A stretch of 48,302 nucleotides of DNA from JANNMJ01 sp031397815 (GCA_031397815.1 JANNMJ010000024.1:1-48302), one strand, 5' to 3'; counted from the first letter of the stretch, positions 24,757 through 32,321 are shown. The notes: generated from the letters alone by a model not told the origin. Program-made: numbers and translations.

Positions 24757-25557
24757 ATGGTCATAGACGTTCCGATTCCGTCGAAGTTGAACCCGTCGGC
24801 CGACGGGCTGGTGGTTGAGCATTTGGTCGCGGGGTATGCGTCTTCCGATGAGAAGGTGCTGCTCCGCGACCTTTCTTTTTCCGTCGGGCGGGGGCAGTTT
24901 CTGGCGATTGTCGGGCATAACGGCTGCGGGAAATCCACGCTGCTGCGCACGCTCACCGGGCAGCTCCAGCCGCTCGGCGGGCAGATTTGGGTGAGTGGTC
25001 GGCCCCTCGCCCCCAACCCGGCCGCGACGGGCGCCCTCGCGTGGCTCCCTCAGCGCACCGATGTACGTTTTGCCGTGCCCGTGCGCGAGCTGGTGCTGAT
25101 GGGCCATTTCCGCCGAAAACACTGGTATCAGCCGTGGCAAACTGCTGATTACGCCCGCGCCGATGCCGCCCTGCAACGCTGCGGCGTAGCGCACCTGCAC
25201 GACCGCGATTTCACGACCTTATCGGGCGGCGAGCAGCAGCTCGTCTGGCTCGCGCAGCTCTGGATGCAGGACGCCCCGCTCTGTCTCCTCGACGAGCCGA
25301 CGCAGCAGCTCGATGTCTATCATCGGCGGCGCGTCTTCGATTTACTCACCGATTGGGTGCTCACGGAGGGCCGCACCATCGTCTGCGTCACCCACGATTT
25401 GGCGAATCTTGCCGCCTTGCCGCCGCAGCTACCGGCGGCGCTCCTCAACCTATCGCCCACTGCCGGGTGTGCGCAGGTGGTGCCGCTGACGCCCGCCACC
25501 GTAGCCGCCGTATTGACGGAGCTGGAGGGCGGCGGCGCGATTGGTCATTTGGGGTGA
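24757..25557 (+). CDS. ABC transporter ATP-binding protein (FecE/BtuD-like), orphan
   Basis: A 266-residue ABC ATPase. Walker A is VGHNGCGKSTLLR, the Q-loop lies in AWLPQRTDVRF, the signature is LSGGEQQLVWLAQLW, Walker B is LCLLDEPTQQLD and the H-loop is VCVTHD. It resembles the importer ATPases of iron-siderophore, haem and cobalamin systems. The signature lacks the usual QR-V/A (here QQLVWLAQ). Neither permease nor binding protein is adjacent, which is unusual for this type. Start ATG 24757 is chosen; an upstream ATG at 24712 would add an Arg/Gly-rich segment. It probably serves permeases encoded elsewhere or is a remnant of a split operon. Confidence 0.87.
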   Translation: MVIDVPIPSKLNPSADGLVVEHLVAGYASSDEKVLLRDLSFSVGRGQFLAIVGHNGCGKSTLLRTLTGQLQPLGGQIWVSGRPLAPNPAATGALAWLPQRTDVRFAVPVRELVLMGHFRRKHWYQPWQTADYARADAALQRCGVAHLHDRDFTTLSGGEQQLVWLAQLWMQDAPLCLLDEPTQQLDVYHRRRVFDLLTDWVLTEGRTIVCVTHDLANLAALPPQLPAALLNLSPTAGCAQVVPLTPATVAAVLTELEGGGAIGHLG

Positions 25558-25577
25558 AGCTTCGTTTCCGGCCTGCC

Positions 25578-27173
25578 CTAATAAAGCGGCAGAATCACCG
25601 GCTCAAACCGGCGGTTGCTGACCGGGCGCACTACCCCGACGCTGTTGATGCGCTCGCAGCGCTGCACGTCCACCACGTACCAGTCGCCCGCCCGCGCCAG
25701 CTTGGCTAACTGCCCCAAATCGACGGGTTGCGAGTTGCGGAAGGGCCGGGGTGTTCCCACGGGTTTGCCCCGGTGGTAGAGGGTGATTCGGCCCTGCGCT
25801 TGGTAGTGCGCCTCATCCGGGCAAGTGGCTTTGAATCCTTCCTCTGCTTCGGCCCGCACGGAGACGGTGGATGTGCTGGCCGCCACGCCTTGACGCAGGC
25901 GGACGGCTGAATCGCCCTGCCACAAGCGCAGGCTTGGCGGCGGCGGCTCTACGGTGCGGAAGGTTTCGGTCTGCACCCGCGAGCCATCGGTCACATCCCG
26001 CACGTGCAACTTCACGACCGGTGCCTCGGCCAGCACCCACGGCGCCGAGAGGTCATTCGCCCGCATCAGCCGCCCGCCTTCTACCTGCAAAAACTCCTGA
26101 GGCGCGGTGCCGGTGGGCGGGGGCATCTGGTGATGAATCCGCAGCTGATTCGCGCAGTGCCGGTAGAGGACGGGGGGCGCACCATTAATTGTGACGTTGA
26201 GGCGCGGGGTGGTCACTACGTACTCTTGTGAGTAGTGAAAGGTGGTGTCCTTTCGCTTGATGATAGCGTGTTGAGTAGCCTGCCAGCGCTGAAGGGCATT
26301 TCCCCACGCATCAACGCCGGTCGTCGGGAGCTGCGCGACAATTTCCACCCGCGATTTCCCCCGAGATTCTCTTAACTTCTTCCCCTCGAAAACAACTGGG
26401 TCAGACTTGGGGCGCGGAATCGAACAGGAGTAGTAGAGAAATAAATAAGCCTCATACAGCCCCCCGGATTTCACTTGTTGCGGGTTGCTGGCTACTGCTG
26501 CTTTCATTTGGGCAAAGCAACAGATAAAAACTTGACTGCCTACATAACCTGAAATCAGGGCCAATGCGGCGTGTTCGGTGCGTAAGAGAAGCTCCTCACG
26601 TCGGGAGAGCTCAGCAAGCATCGCGGCCAGTGGCATCCCGCCATATTCCTGCAACCGGCTCCAGCGACTTGGGGAAAAGGCGAGGTTATGTACTAGAGAA
26701 TCACGGCCCGTAGCCGACAGGTAGGGCTGGAATCGGACGAGAAATGAATCGGTACGTGTCGAGAGCAGGCGCAGCTCGGGAGAGTTCTCCGCTAAGAAGC
26801 GGGCGACGGCCATTTCTGACCGGGGATTGTGCGCAACCCCGGCATCGGTCTGGCCGCCGCTTCGCGCTATCAGGCCCTTCCGGACTCCTTGTAGGGCTGA
26901 GCGCACATCAGCAGTTGCCGCCGCCAATGCGTTAGATACCCGTAAACGCAAAGAATCTGTACGAATCTCCGTTTCGCGGGCCTTCCAATAGATATCGATC
27001 ACCATCTCACGATTGGTCGCCAGTTGTCGCGCATTTCCCCTCTGCAATGCATCCTCGACATCAGTAAAATGCTGCACTTGGCGGATATCCGCCCGCGCAT
27101 ACCAAAACCCCAGCCCGAGCAGAGCAGTCAGCCCGAGTAAGTGGGCTGCTAACAACAGGAGAAATCGAGGCAT
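25578..27173 (-). CDS. Divergent GldM-like membrane-anchored protein
   Basis: A 531-residue protein with one N-terminal transmembrane helix (FLLLLAAHLLGLTALLGLGFWY) and the rest periplasmic. Residues about 40-200 are mostly helical, as in the GldM N-terminal domain. The region SQVFICCFAQMKAAVAS.. through GGLYEAYLFLYYSC and the domain beginning EYVVTTPRLNVTINGAPPVLYRHCANQLRI parallel the D2-D4 beta domains of GldM, where YTVAPP... NVLY..VDNP is typical. A later PPPSLRLWQGDSAVRLRQGV matches the VPDP..VG stretch. GldM forms the periplasmic shaft of the type IX secretion and gliding motor with GldL. No gldK, gldL or gldN is nearby and similarity is partial, so this may be a paralogue with another partner. 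Start ATG 27171-27173; a TTG eight codons upstream is possible. Confidence 0.55.
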   Translation of the reverse strand: MPRFLLLLAAHLLGLTALLGLGFWYARADIRQVQHFTDVEDALQRGNARQLATNREMVIDIYWKARETEIRTDSLRLRVSNALAAATADVRSALQGVRKGLIARSGGQTDAGVAHNPRSEMAVARFLAENSPELRLLSTRTDSFLVRFQPYLSATGRDSLVHNLAFSPSRWSRLQEYGGMPLAAMLAELSRREELLLRTEHAALALISGYVGSQVFICCFAQMKAAVASNPQQVKSGGLYEAYLFLYYSCSIPRPKSDPVVFEGKKLRESRGKSRVEIVAQLPTTGVDAWGNALQRWQATQHAIIKRKDTTFHYSQEYVVTTPRLNVTINGAPPVLYRHCANQLRIHHQMPPPTGTAPQEFLQVEGGRLMRANDLSAPWVLAEAPVVKLHVRDVTDGSRVQTETFRTVEPPPPSLRLWQGDSAVRLRQGVAASTSTVSVRAEAEEGFKATCPDEAHYQAQGRITLYHRGKPVGTPRPFRNSQPVDLGQLAKLARAGDWYVVDVQRCERINSVGVVRPVSNRRFEPVILPLY

Positions 27174-27518
27174 AGCGGGCGACTGGAAGTCAGACAAGAT
27201 AACGTTTAGTAGTCGAAGCTTATTAGCTCCCAGTCCCTGCCTACTGGGGCGATTGGGCGTCCCCGTCAGGGGACACCGAACGGTAGCCGGGGGCAGCGCC
27301 CCCGGTCCAACGCAACCCCCTTATTCGTTGGTCCCCGTCAGGGGACACCGAACGGTCACTGTGGCTTAGCTGCCGCCAATCGGTATCCCCTAACGGGGAC
27401 AACTGTTCTTTATCACGTCTCTTTCCGGGGGCGTTGTCCCCGGCTACCGTTCGGTGTCCCCTAACGGGGACGCGCCAACTGCTTTGATTTGAATTGCTTA
27501 CTCAGATGTTCATCCCCC
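27174..27518. repeat. Nested inverted-repeat element between gldM-like and ispD
   Basis: The core is 27256-27476, an imperfect inverted repeat with arms of about 50 bp (27256-27305 and 27425-27476). The arms combine TCCCCGTCAGGGGACACCG, AACGGTAGCCGGGGGC and GCCCCCGG. An inner second pair of shorter copies lies at 27331-27356 and 27380-27400. The loop carries no open frame of interest. The layout looks like a small non-autonomous palindromic element or a compound of REP-like units between two convergent... minus-strand neighbours (the GldM-like gene start on the left, ispD stop on the right). Confidence 0.75.
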
Positions 27519-28223
27519 CTAAACACTCCCCAAAAACGCCTCGGCAATCAGCAAATCTTCTGGGGTGGTGATTTTTAGGTTGCGGTAATCGCCTTCGATT
27601 AGCTCAATGGGGAAGCCGAGGCGGGCTATTACGCTGGCGTCGTCGGTGAGGGTGGGGTCGGGGTTGGCGAGGGCGGCGGCGTAGGCGGCGCGCAGGCGGT
27701 GCAGGGGGAAGCATTGCGGCGTTTGGATCAGCCGAAACTCGGTCCGGTCTTCCGCGGTGGACTGGCCGTTGGGGAGGATGCGCCGAATGGAGTCTTTTAG
27801 GGTGACGGCGGCTACTGCGGAACCGCGCGCGGCGGTTACCGTGAAGGCTTCGCGGAGCAAATCAGCCGTAATGAATGGGCGAACCCCGTCGTGAATCGCG
27901 ACAAGCGTTTCGGGCGGAGCGTCGGCGAGGGCGGTCAGTCCGGCCCAAACCGACGTCAGCCGACTGGCGCCGCCCGTCAGGACGCGGTGCGGCGGGGCGG
28001 GCGGGACGGCAGCAGCCACAATCGCCTGCCAACGGGCGTGCTCATCGGCGGGGAGGACGAGGAGGACGGTGGCGTCAGGGTCGGCCGCCGCCGTCCGCCG
28101 GAGGGTGTGCAGCAGCACCGGCTCGCCCGCGAGGAGCAGAAACTGTTTCGGAATTGGCGCGCCCATCCGCTGGCCGCTGCCCCCGGCAACGAGCAAAACA
28201 ATACGCGGCGCTTCGGTGGGCAT
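27519..28223 (-). CDS. ispD: 2-C-methyl-D-erythritol 4-phosphate cytidylyltransferase
   Basis: Third enzyme of the MEP isoprenoid pathway, coupling MEP with CTP to give CDP-methylerythritol in the cytosol. The 234-residue product has the nucleotide-binding motif LLVAGGSGQRMGAPIPKQFLLLAG. Further motifs are VAIHDGVRPFI (catalytic-site Asp), VTLKDSIRRI, TPQCFPLHRLRAAY, DDASVIARLG and GDYRNLKITTPEDL. The length is typical. ATG at 28221-28223. The product supplies precursors for quinones and for the carotenoids implied by crtD. It is divergent from the channel-like gene; ispF is not adjacent. Confidence 0.95.
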   Translation of the reverse strand: MPTEAPRIVLLVAGGSGQRMGAPIPKQFLLLAGEPVLLHTLRRTAAADPDATVLLVLPADEHARWQAIVAAAVPPAPPHRVLTGGASRLTSVWAGLTALADAPPETLVAIHDGVRPFITADLLREAFTVTAARGSAVAAVTLKDSIRRILPNGQSTAEDRTEFRLIQTPQCFPLHRLRAAYAAALANPDPTLTDDASVIARLGFPIELIEGDYRNLKITTPEDLLIAEAFLGSV

Positions 28224-28346
28224 AAGGCGGGCAGGAAAGGGACGGCAAGAAGTCAGAAGAGGTCAAAAAAGAGCCAAAATCAGGCACCTGAGGCGGCAAA
28301 GTTCGGCCTTGATGCCTGTGTTTCGATTCGCGCCGTATAGACGCCG

Positions 28347-29417
28347 ATGTTCCCTGTTCCGTCGGCCCTCGTCAGTGGCCTTTTTCTAACCGTGCTGGCG
28401 GGCCTCGGCGCGTGGCTAGTGATTTTCACGCTGCTCTCGGCGGCGCGGGCCATCGTGCTGCCGCGCTCCGAGCAGGTGGCGCTGAATGTGGTGGTGTTTG
28501 GAGTGACGCGCTGGATGATTCACGCGGTGGCGAAACGGCAGGCGACCTATGCCGAGCGCGACCGCATTATGGCGCTCACCGGGCCGCTCGGGCTGCTGAC
28601 GCTGCCGGTGGTGTGGCTGTCGTTGGTGTCGGTGGGGTACACGATGCTGTTTTACGCCGCCGGAGTGCGCGATTGGTCGCGGGCGTACGATATCAGCGGC
28701 TCGGCGCTGCTCACGCTCGGGCAGCCGCTCGAAACCATCGGCCTGCCGGGGCGGATGCTCGTCTTCTCGGAGAGCGCGCTCGGGCTGCTGCTCGTGGCGC
28801 TGCTGATTACGTATCTGCCCACGATTTACAGCTCCTTCGCGCGCCGCGAGGCACTCGTAGCGAAGCTGGAATTACGCGCCGGACTGCCGCTGTCGGCGGG
28901 CGGTTTGGTGTGCTGGCTCCACGAAACCGGCGGCCTGCACGAGCCGACCCTCGCCGGGGGCGGCACCGATGTATGGGCGCAATGGGAGGAGTGGTTTATG
29001 GATATCGAGGAAAGTCATACGTCGCTGCCGGTGCTGAGCGCCTTCCGCTCGCGGGAGGCCGGGCGCTCGTGGGTGACGGCGGCGGCGACCATCCTCGATT
29101 CGTCCGTCATCATCCATACCTGTATCGAAAGCCCCCGAAACCCGCATCTGGACTTGTGTCTCAAAGCCGGCGTCATCACGCTCAACCGAGTTGCGCGGTT
29201 TTTCGAGAAGAAAAACTCCGGCGCCGCGCCGCCGCCGCATCAGGCCGTAATGTTTGAGGAAGAGCACTTTGTGGAGATGTACACGCAGCTCGAATCCGCC
29301 GGTGTGCCCCTGAAGCTGGGCCTCGCGGAAGGCTGGCAAGCATTCCGCGAGCTGCGCGGCCGTTACCAAGAGGCGCTGATGTGCCTGGCGCACCTCACGA
29401 AGGCGCCGGTGGTCTGA
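28347..29417 (+). CDS. Ion-channel-like membrane protein lacking a K+ selectivity filter
   Basis: A 356-residue protein with hydrophobic helices at about 5-32, 70-95 and 137-158 and a large C-terminal cytosolic part. The stretch SGSALLTLGQPLET followed by FSESALGLLLVALLITYLPTIYSSFARRE resembles the pore helix and second membrane helix of two-pore K+ channel-like proteins. The TVGYG filter is absent; TLG stands in its place. The C-terminal domain (GLVCWLHETGGLHEPTL, DIEESHTSLPVLSAFRS) is probably regulatory and helical. I recall such proteins as conserved hypotheticals annotated as ion channel family. Ion selectivity cannot be inferred. It is divergent from ispD. Confidence 0.65.
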   Translation: MFPVPSALVSGLFLTVLAGLGAWLVIFTLLSAARAIVLPRSEQVALNVVVFGVTRWMIHAVAKRQATYAERDRIMALTGPLGLLTLPVVWLSLVSVGYTMLFYAAGVRDWSRAYDISGSALLTLGQPLETIGLPGRMLVFSESALGLLLVALLITYLPTIYSSFARREALVAKLELRAGLPLSAGGLVCWLHETGGLHEPTLAGGGTDVWAQWEEWFMDIEESHTSLPVLSAFRSREAGRSWVTAAATILDSSVIIHTCIESPRNPHLDLCLKAGVITLNRVARFFEKKNSGAAPPPHQAVMFEEEHFVEMYTQLESAGVPLKLGLAEGWQAFRELRGRYQEALMCLAHLTKAPVV

Positions 29418-29428
29418 GGTGGCTGCGC

Positions 29429-29486
29429 GTAGGGACGCCTATTGGCGTCCACGGACTGATCAGGACGCCAATAGGCGTCCCTACGA
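29429..29486. repeat. GTAGGGACGCC hairpin element, copy 2
   Basis: Same inverted repeat as at 9500-9554: arms of 23 bp (29429-29451 and 29464-29486), loop of 12 bp with different sequence. It begins 12 bp after the stop of the channel-like gene, so it may act as its terminator. Confidence 0.85.
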
Positions 29487-29584
29487 AATCCCGGCATCAA
29501 TCACGAAACGGCTCTATCTTCCGTCTTCGCAACGCGTTAGCCCTAATCCGTCCGCCGCCGCCCGCTTCAACTTGATTCCCTCTG

Positions 29585-31081
29585 ATGAAACACTTTTTCC
29601 CGTCGATTCTCACCCCGCAGCTCCGCCCACTTTGCGGCGCTTTCCTCATAGCGGCGAGCGTGCTGGGCGCCTCGGCGCCGGTAGCCGCGCAAGGGCCGTT
29701 CACCGGCAAGCCGACGTACCGCATCGAAACGCGGCGGCAGGGCGCCACGCTCGGCATCATCACCATCGAGATGTTTCCGGCCATCGCGCCGCTGCACGTC
29801 CGCAACTGGGATAGCCTCGTGGCGCGCCAATTCTTCGATTCCACGGCGTTTCACCGCGTGGTGCCGGGGTTCGTGATTCAGGGCGGCGACCCAAACTCGC
29901 GCAGCGGGCCGCGCAGTACGTGGGGTTACGGCCAACCGTCGCAGCCGAACGTGGTGGCTGAGTTCAATACCGTTTCCCATGAGCGCGGCATCATCTCGGC
30001 GGCCCGCGACAACAACCCGAACTCCGCGAACTCGCAGTTTTTCGTCTGCGTGGCGGCTGCCCGCTCGCTCAACGGCAATTACACGGTGTATGGGCAGGTG
30101 ACGAGCGGGATGAGCGTCGTCGACCAGATCGTGAGCGCGCCGCGTGATGCGAACGATAATCCGCTCCAGAAAATCGAGATGTTCATCACCCGCACCGGCT
30201 CCAACGATACCCTCGCGCGGGTGCCGCAGGCGGTGCTGCCGGTGAACCAAGCCGTCGGGCAGCCCGAGCGGCCCACGCTGCGGTGGCGCCGCGATGCCGC
30301 GACGATGATCAGCTACGTGCAGGTCGCGACGGACAGCACGTTCGCGTCGGGTTTGCTTTATGACGAGGAGTTGAGCCAGCTCGATACCGCCCTAGCGCTC
30401 GCGCCCCTCAACGCCAACACCCTCTACTACTGGCGCTTGCGGAGCAACAACGGCGGCTCGCGCAGCGCGTGGTCGGCGCCGTGGCGGTTCCGGACGGGCG
30501 CGGTCGGCCCAACGTTGCTTTCTCCGGCGAACAACTCCGCCGGTGCCACCACCACCCCGACCCTGACGTGGACCGCCGTCCCCGGCGCCACCTATTACCA
30601 CCTGCAAGTCTCGCGCGGGGCGCAGTTTCAGACCTCGCAAATCCTCATCGACGAAGACAGCCTCACGACGGCGAGCTACTCGATTCCGGCCCCCGGCCTC
30701 ACTATCAACCAGCGCCGTTACTGGCGGGTGCGCGCCAACGTGGGCGGCGTGGGCGGCTTCTTCTCCAGCGTCTGGAACTTTACCCCGACGATTCTTTCCA
30801 CCGGCGCGGATGCTTTGGATGCCAACGCCTTAGCGCCCCCCGTACCCAACCCCGCCACCGACCGCGTGCAGCTCACCTTCGCGCTCCCGACGGCCGGGCA
30901 AGCCAGCCTGACGGTGCTCGATATGCTGGGCCGCACCGTCGCGGTGCCGGTCGCGCAAGCGTGGTTCGCGGCGGGAACGCACGAAGCCGAGCTGACGGTC
31001 AACGAGCTTCCGGCAGGCGTGTACCTCTGCCGGTTCGAGACGGCCGCGCACGTCCTGACCCGGCGGTTGGTGGTGGAGTAG
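29585..31081 (+). CDS. Secreted cyclophilin-type peptidyl-prolyl isomerase with T9SS sorting domain
   Basis: Exported multi-domain protein of 498 residues. Signal peptide to about residue 36 (FLIAASVLGASAPVAAQ). Residues about 45-215 form a cyclophilin domain with RNWDSLVARQFFDSTAFHRVVPGFVIQGGDP, SANSQFFVC and a GQVTSGMSVVDQI end. Two fibronectin type III-like repeats follow (about 225-310 and 315-405; LPVNQAVGQPERPTLRW, LLSPANNSAGATTTPTLTW). The last 80 residues match the type A T9SS sorting domain: PVPNPATDRVQLTFALP, VLDMLGRTV, LPAGVYLCRFE and a basic end. The product should fold exported proteins at the cell surface after passage through the type IX system. Start ATG 29585. A tandem 21-bp array begins five bases after the stop. 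Confidence 0.92.
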   Translation: MKHFFPSILTPQLRPLCGAFLIAASVLGASAPVAAQGPFTGKPTYRIETRRQGATLGIITIEMFPAIAPLHVRNWDSLVARQFFDSTAFHRVVPGFVIQGGDPNSRSGPRSTWGYGQPSQPNVVAEFNTVSHERGIISAARDNNPNSANSQFFVCVAAARSLNGNYTVYGQVTSGMSVVDQIVSAPRDANDNPLQKIEMFITRTGSNDTLARVPQAVLPVNQAVGQPERPTLRWRRDAATMISYVQVATDSTFASGLLYDEELSQLDTALALAPLNANTLYYWRLRSNNGGSRSAWSAPWRFRTGAVGPTLLSPANNSAGATTTPTLTWTAVPGATYYHLQVSRGAQFQTSQILIDEDSLTTASYSIPAPGLTINQRRYWRVRANVGGVGGFFSSVWNFTPTILSTGADALDANALAPPVPNPATDRVQLTFALPTAGQASLTVLDMLGRTVAVPVAQAWFAAGTHEAELTVNELPAGVYLCRFETAAHVLTRRLVVE

Positions 31082-31085
31082 AAAA

Positions 31086-31274
31086 GCCGGAAGCTTGCTT
31101 GCCGATGCCAGAAGCCTCGGCGCCGTCACTAGTAGAGTCGGCGCCGTTTACAGGTGGTCTTCCGCCGATTCTAGGCGTCCGTTTGCCAGTTCCAGAAGAT
31201 GTTTTGCCGACTTCAGAAGGTCTTTTGCCGGCTCTAGAATATCTTTTTCCAATTTCAGAATATCTTTTTCCAAG
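31086..31274. repeat. Nine-copy 21-bp tandem array with heptapeptide reading
   Basis: Nine consecutive 21-bp units start at 31086, 31107, 31128, 31149, 31170, 31191, 31212, 31233 and 31254. They share a pattern CCAGAAG..CTTTTGCCG. The first units are GC-rich and the last two AT-rich and nearly identical. In the plus frame that overlaps the end of the cyclophilin gene they read as heptapeptides ending in LP (VPEDVLP, TSEGLLP, ALEYLFP, ISEYLFP). The array starts five bases after the cyclophilin stop codon, and no independent start codon supports expression. Confidence 0.88.
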
Positions 31275-31343
31275 AAGTTCGAGGCTTATAGGGTCGGCAA
31301 AGGTGCTTAGAGCGTTTTCAGGGGTTGACTGAAATTTTTCGCA

Positions 31344-31458
31344 TTTGTCATTGCGAGGAACGAAGCAATCCTCGTAGGATGGGGCGTTGGCTCAGCCACA
31401 TGACCGGTGCAACGAGGATTGCCACGTCGTCGCAAAGCCTCCTCCTCGCAATGACAAA
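31344..31458. repeat. GTCATTGCGAGG palindromic element
   Basis: A 115-bp imperfect palindrome. The outer arms are TTTGTCATTGCGAGGA (31344-31359) and TCCTCGCAATGACAAA (31443-31458). Inner arms GCAATCCTCGT and ACGAGGATTGC are nested inside, with TGGCTCAGCCA at the centre. GTCATTGCGAGGA palindromes are frequent in many bacterial genomes (recollection). No coding capacity. Confidence 0.8.
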
Positions 31459-31496
31459 ATCCTCTGCCATTCCTTACTGAACAGGTACTTAAAAAC

Positions 31497-31565
31497 AAAT
31501 GTGGGAGATGGGAATGATGTAAACACATCATTCTCATCTCCCACATTTTCACATCCTCACATCTC
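31497..31565. terminator. Long hairpin with GATGTG-type repeat between convergent genes
   Basis: A 24-bp stem (31497-31520 with 31525-31548, one G:T pair) and a loop of four bases, AAAC. It is followed by CACATCCTCACATCTCC. It separates the cyclophilin gene (plus) from the small conserved gene (minus, stop at 31576). T and A runs flank both sides, so it is a likely bidirectional terminator. Its GATG/CACATC content links it to the family at 520, 33129 and 48139. Confidence 0.75.
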
Positions 31566-31575
31566 CTCCCTCGCC

Positions 31576-31923
31576 CTACTTAACCTTCTTATCGAGGTTT
31601 TTGCCGAAGCTCTCGACCTCCACCAAAAAGGCGTCGACGTCGGAGTCGGCCATAGGGCCGTAGGAGTTGGAGATGGTGCCTTTCGTGCCGTCCACGCTTT
31701 CGATGGCGTACAGAATCGACATATCATCCGGGTTCGACTCGCCTTCGAAGCGGTAGAAATCGACGATGCGTACATCTGCCGGCTCCCACGTTTTGGGCGT
31801 GGCGCCGCCGTTGTCCATCATCGTCAAGCGACCGTCGGTTACTTTGAAATCGGCTTTGAAGCCTTCTTTCCGTAGGCGCTCCTCCATTGCCGTGAGGGTG
31901 CGCTCTTCTCTTTTGTCTTGCAT
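31576..31923 (-). CDS. Small conserved protein often mislabelled as phosphoribosylpyrophosphate synthetase
   Basis: A 115-residue protein with a basic helical start (EERLRKEGFKADFKV) followed by VDFYRFEGESNPDDMSILYAIES and GTISNSYGPMADSD. This pattern matches a small family common in Bacteroidota. Database entries often call it PRPP synthetase, but it is far too short and lacks the ATP and PP-ribose motifs. The real role is unknown. ATG at 31921-31923 is preferred; the frame extends 14 codons upstream. No operon partner. Confidence 0.7.
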   Translation of the reverse strand: MQDKREERTLTAMEERLRKEGFKADFKVTDGRLTMMDNGGATPKTWEPADVRIVDFYRFEGESNPDDMSILYAIESVDGTKGTISNSYGPMADSDVDAFLVEVESFGKNLDKKVK

Positions 31924-32074
31924 GGCCGTGACGTGGTTTTTTGGGGAGGCCGAAACCTCGTTCACCGGCTGTTACGGACGATCCCGCGAATAGATGCTTT
32001 TCCGGAGAAGCATTTTTTTCGCTGACGAATGCGCAAGTCGCTCTTACCCCACCTGAACCCCGCTCAACCTCTGC

Positions 32075-32266
32075 TCAACCCCGCGCGCGGGCCTCAGCCT
32101 CCGCCAAACGGCGGCTGATATCACCCGATGCGGCGCACGTGCCGCACCCTTTGGCGCACCCCGCCCCCGCCGCCGGGGCCGCAAACGACCGCCACACCAG
32201 CCGCGCCACGTAGGCGAGGGCCGCCAGAAAAAGCAGACCGATGAGGAGCGATTGGACGAGCATCAT
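32075..32266 (-). CDS. FeoB-associated-type Cys-rich membrane protein
   Basis: A 63-residue protein with one N-terminal transmembrane helix (LVQSLLIGLLFLAALAYVARLVW) followed by a Cys-rich cytosolic motif GCAKGCGTC. This pattern is that of the small proteins annotated as FeoB-associated Cys-rich membrane proteins. Three closely spaced Cys could bind a metal. No feoA or feoB gene is in the window, so the link to ferrous iron transport is by family only. Start ATG 32264-32266 (a second ATG follows immediately). It lies 55 bp downstream of the inositol monophosphatase-like gene on the same strand. Confidence 0.62.
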   Translation of the reverse strand: MMLVQSLLIGLLFLAALAYVARLVWRSFAAPAAGAGCAKGCGTCAASGDISRRLAEAEARARG

Positions 32267-32321
32267 AAAAGGATAACCGCTGAAAGCGGGCAAAAGGTTT
32301 TCCGCCGAACGCGGGCGCCGC

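Noticed and set aside
30469..31332. Long plus-strand open frame covering the 21-bp array and the end of the cyclophilin gene
   Set aside because: Most of it lies in another frame of the cyclophilin gene and shows Arg/Pro/Gly shadow composition; no start or ribosome site is near the array.
31576..31923. Phosphoribosylpyrophosphate synthetase
   Set aside because: The family label exists in databases, but the protein has 115 residues and lacks the ATP and PRPP motifs of Prs.
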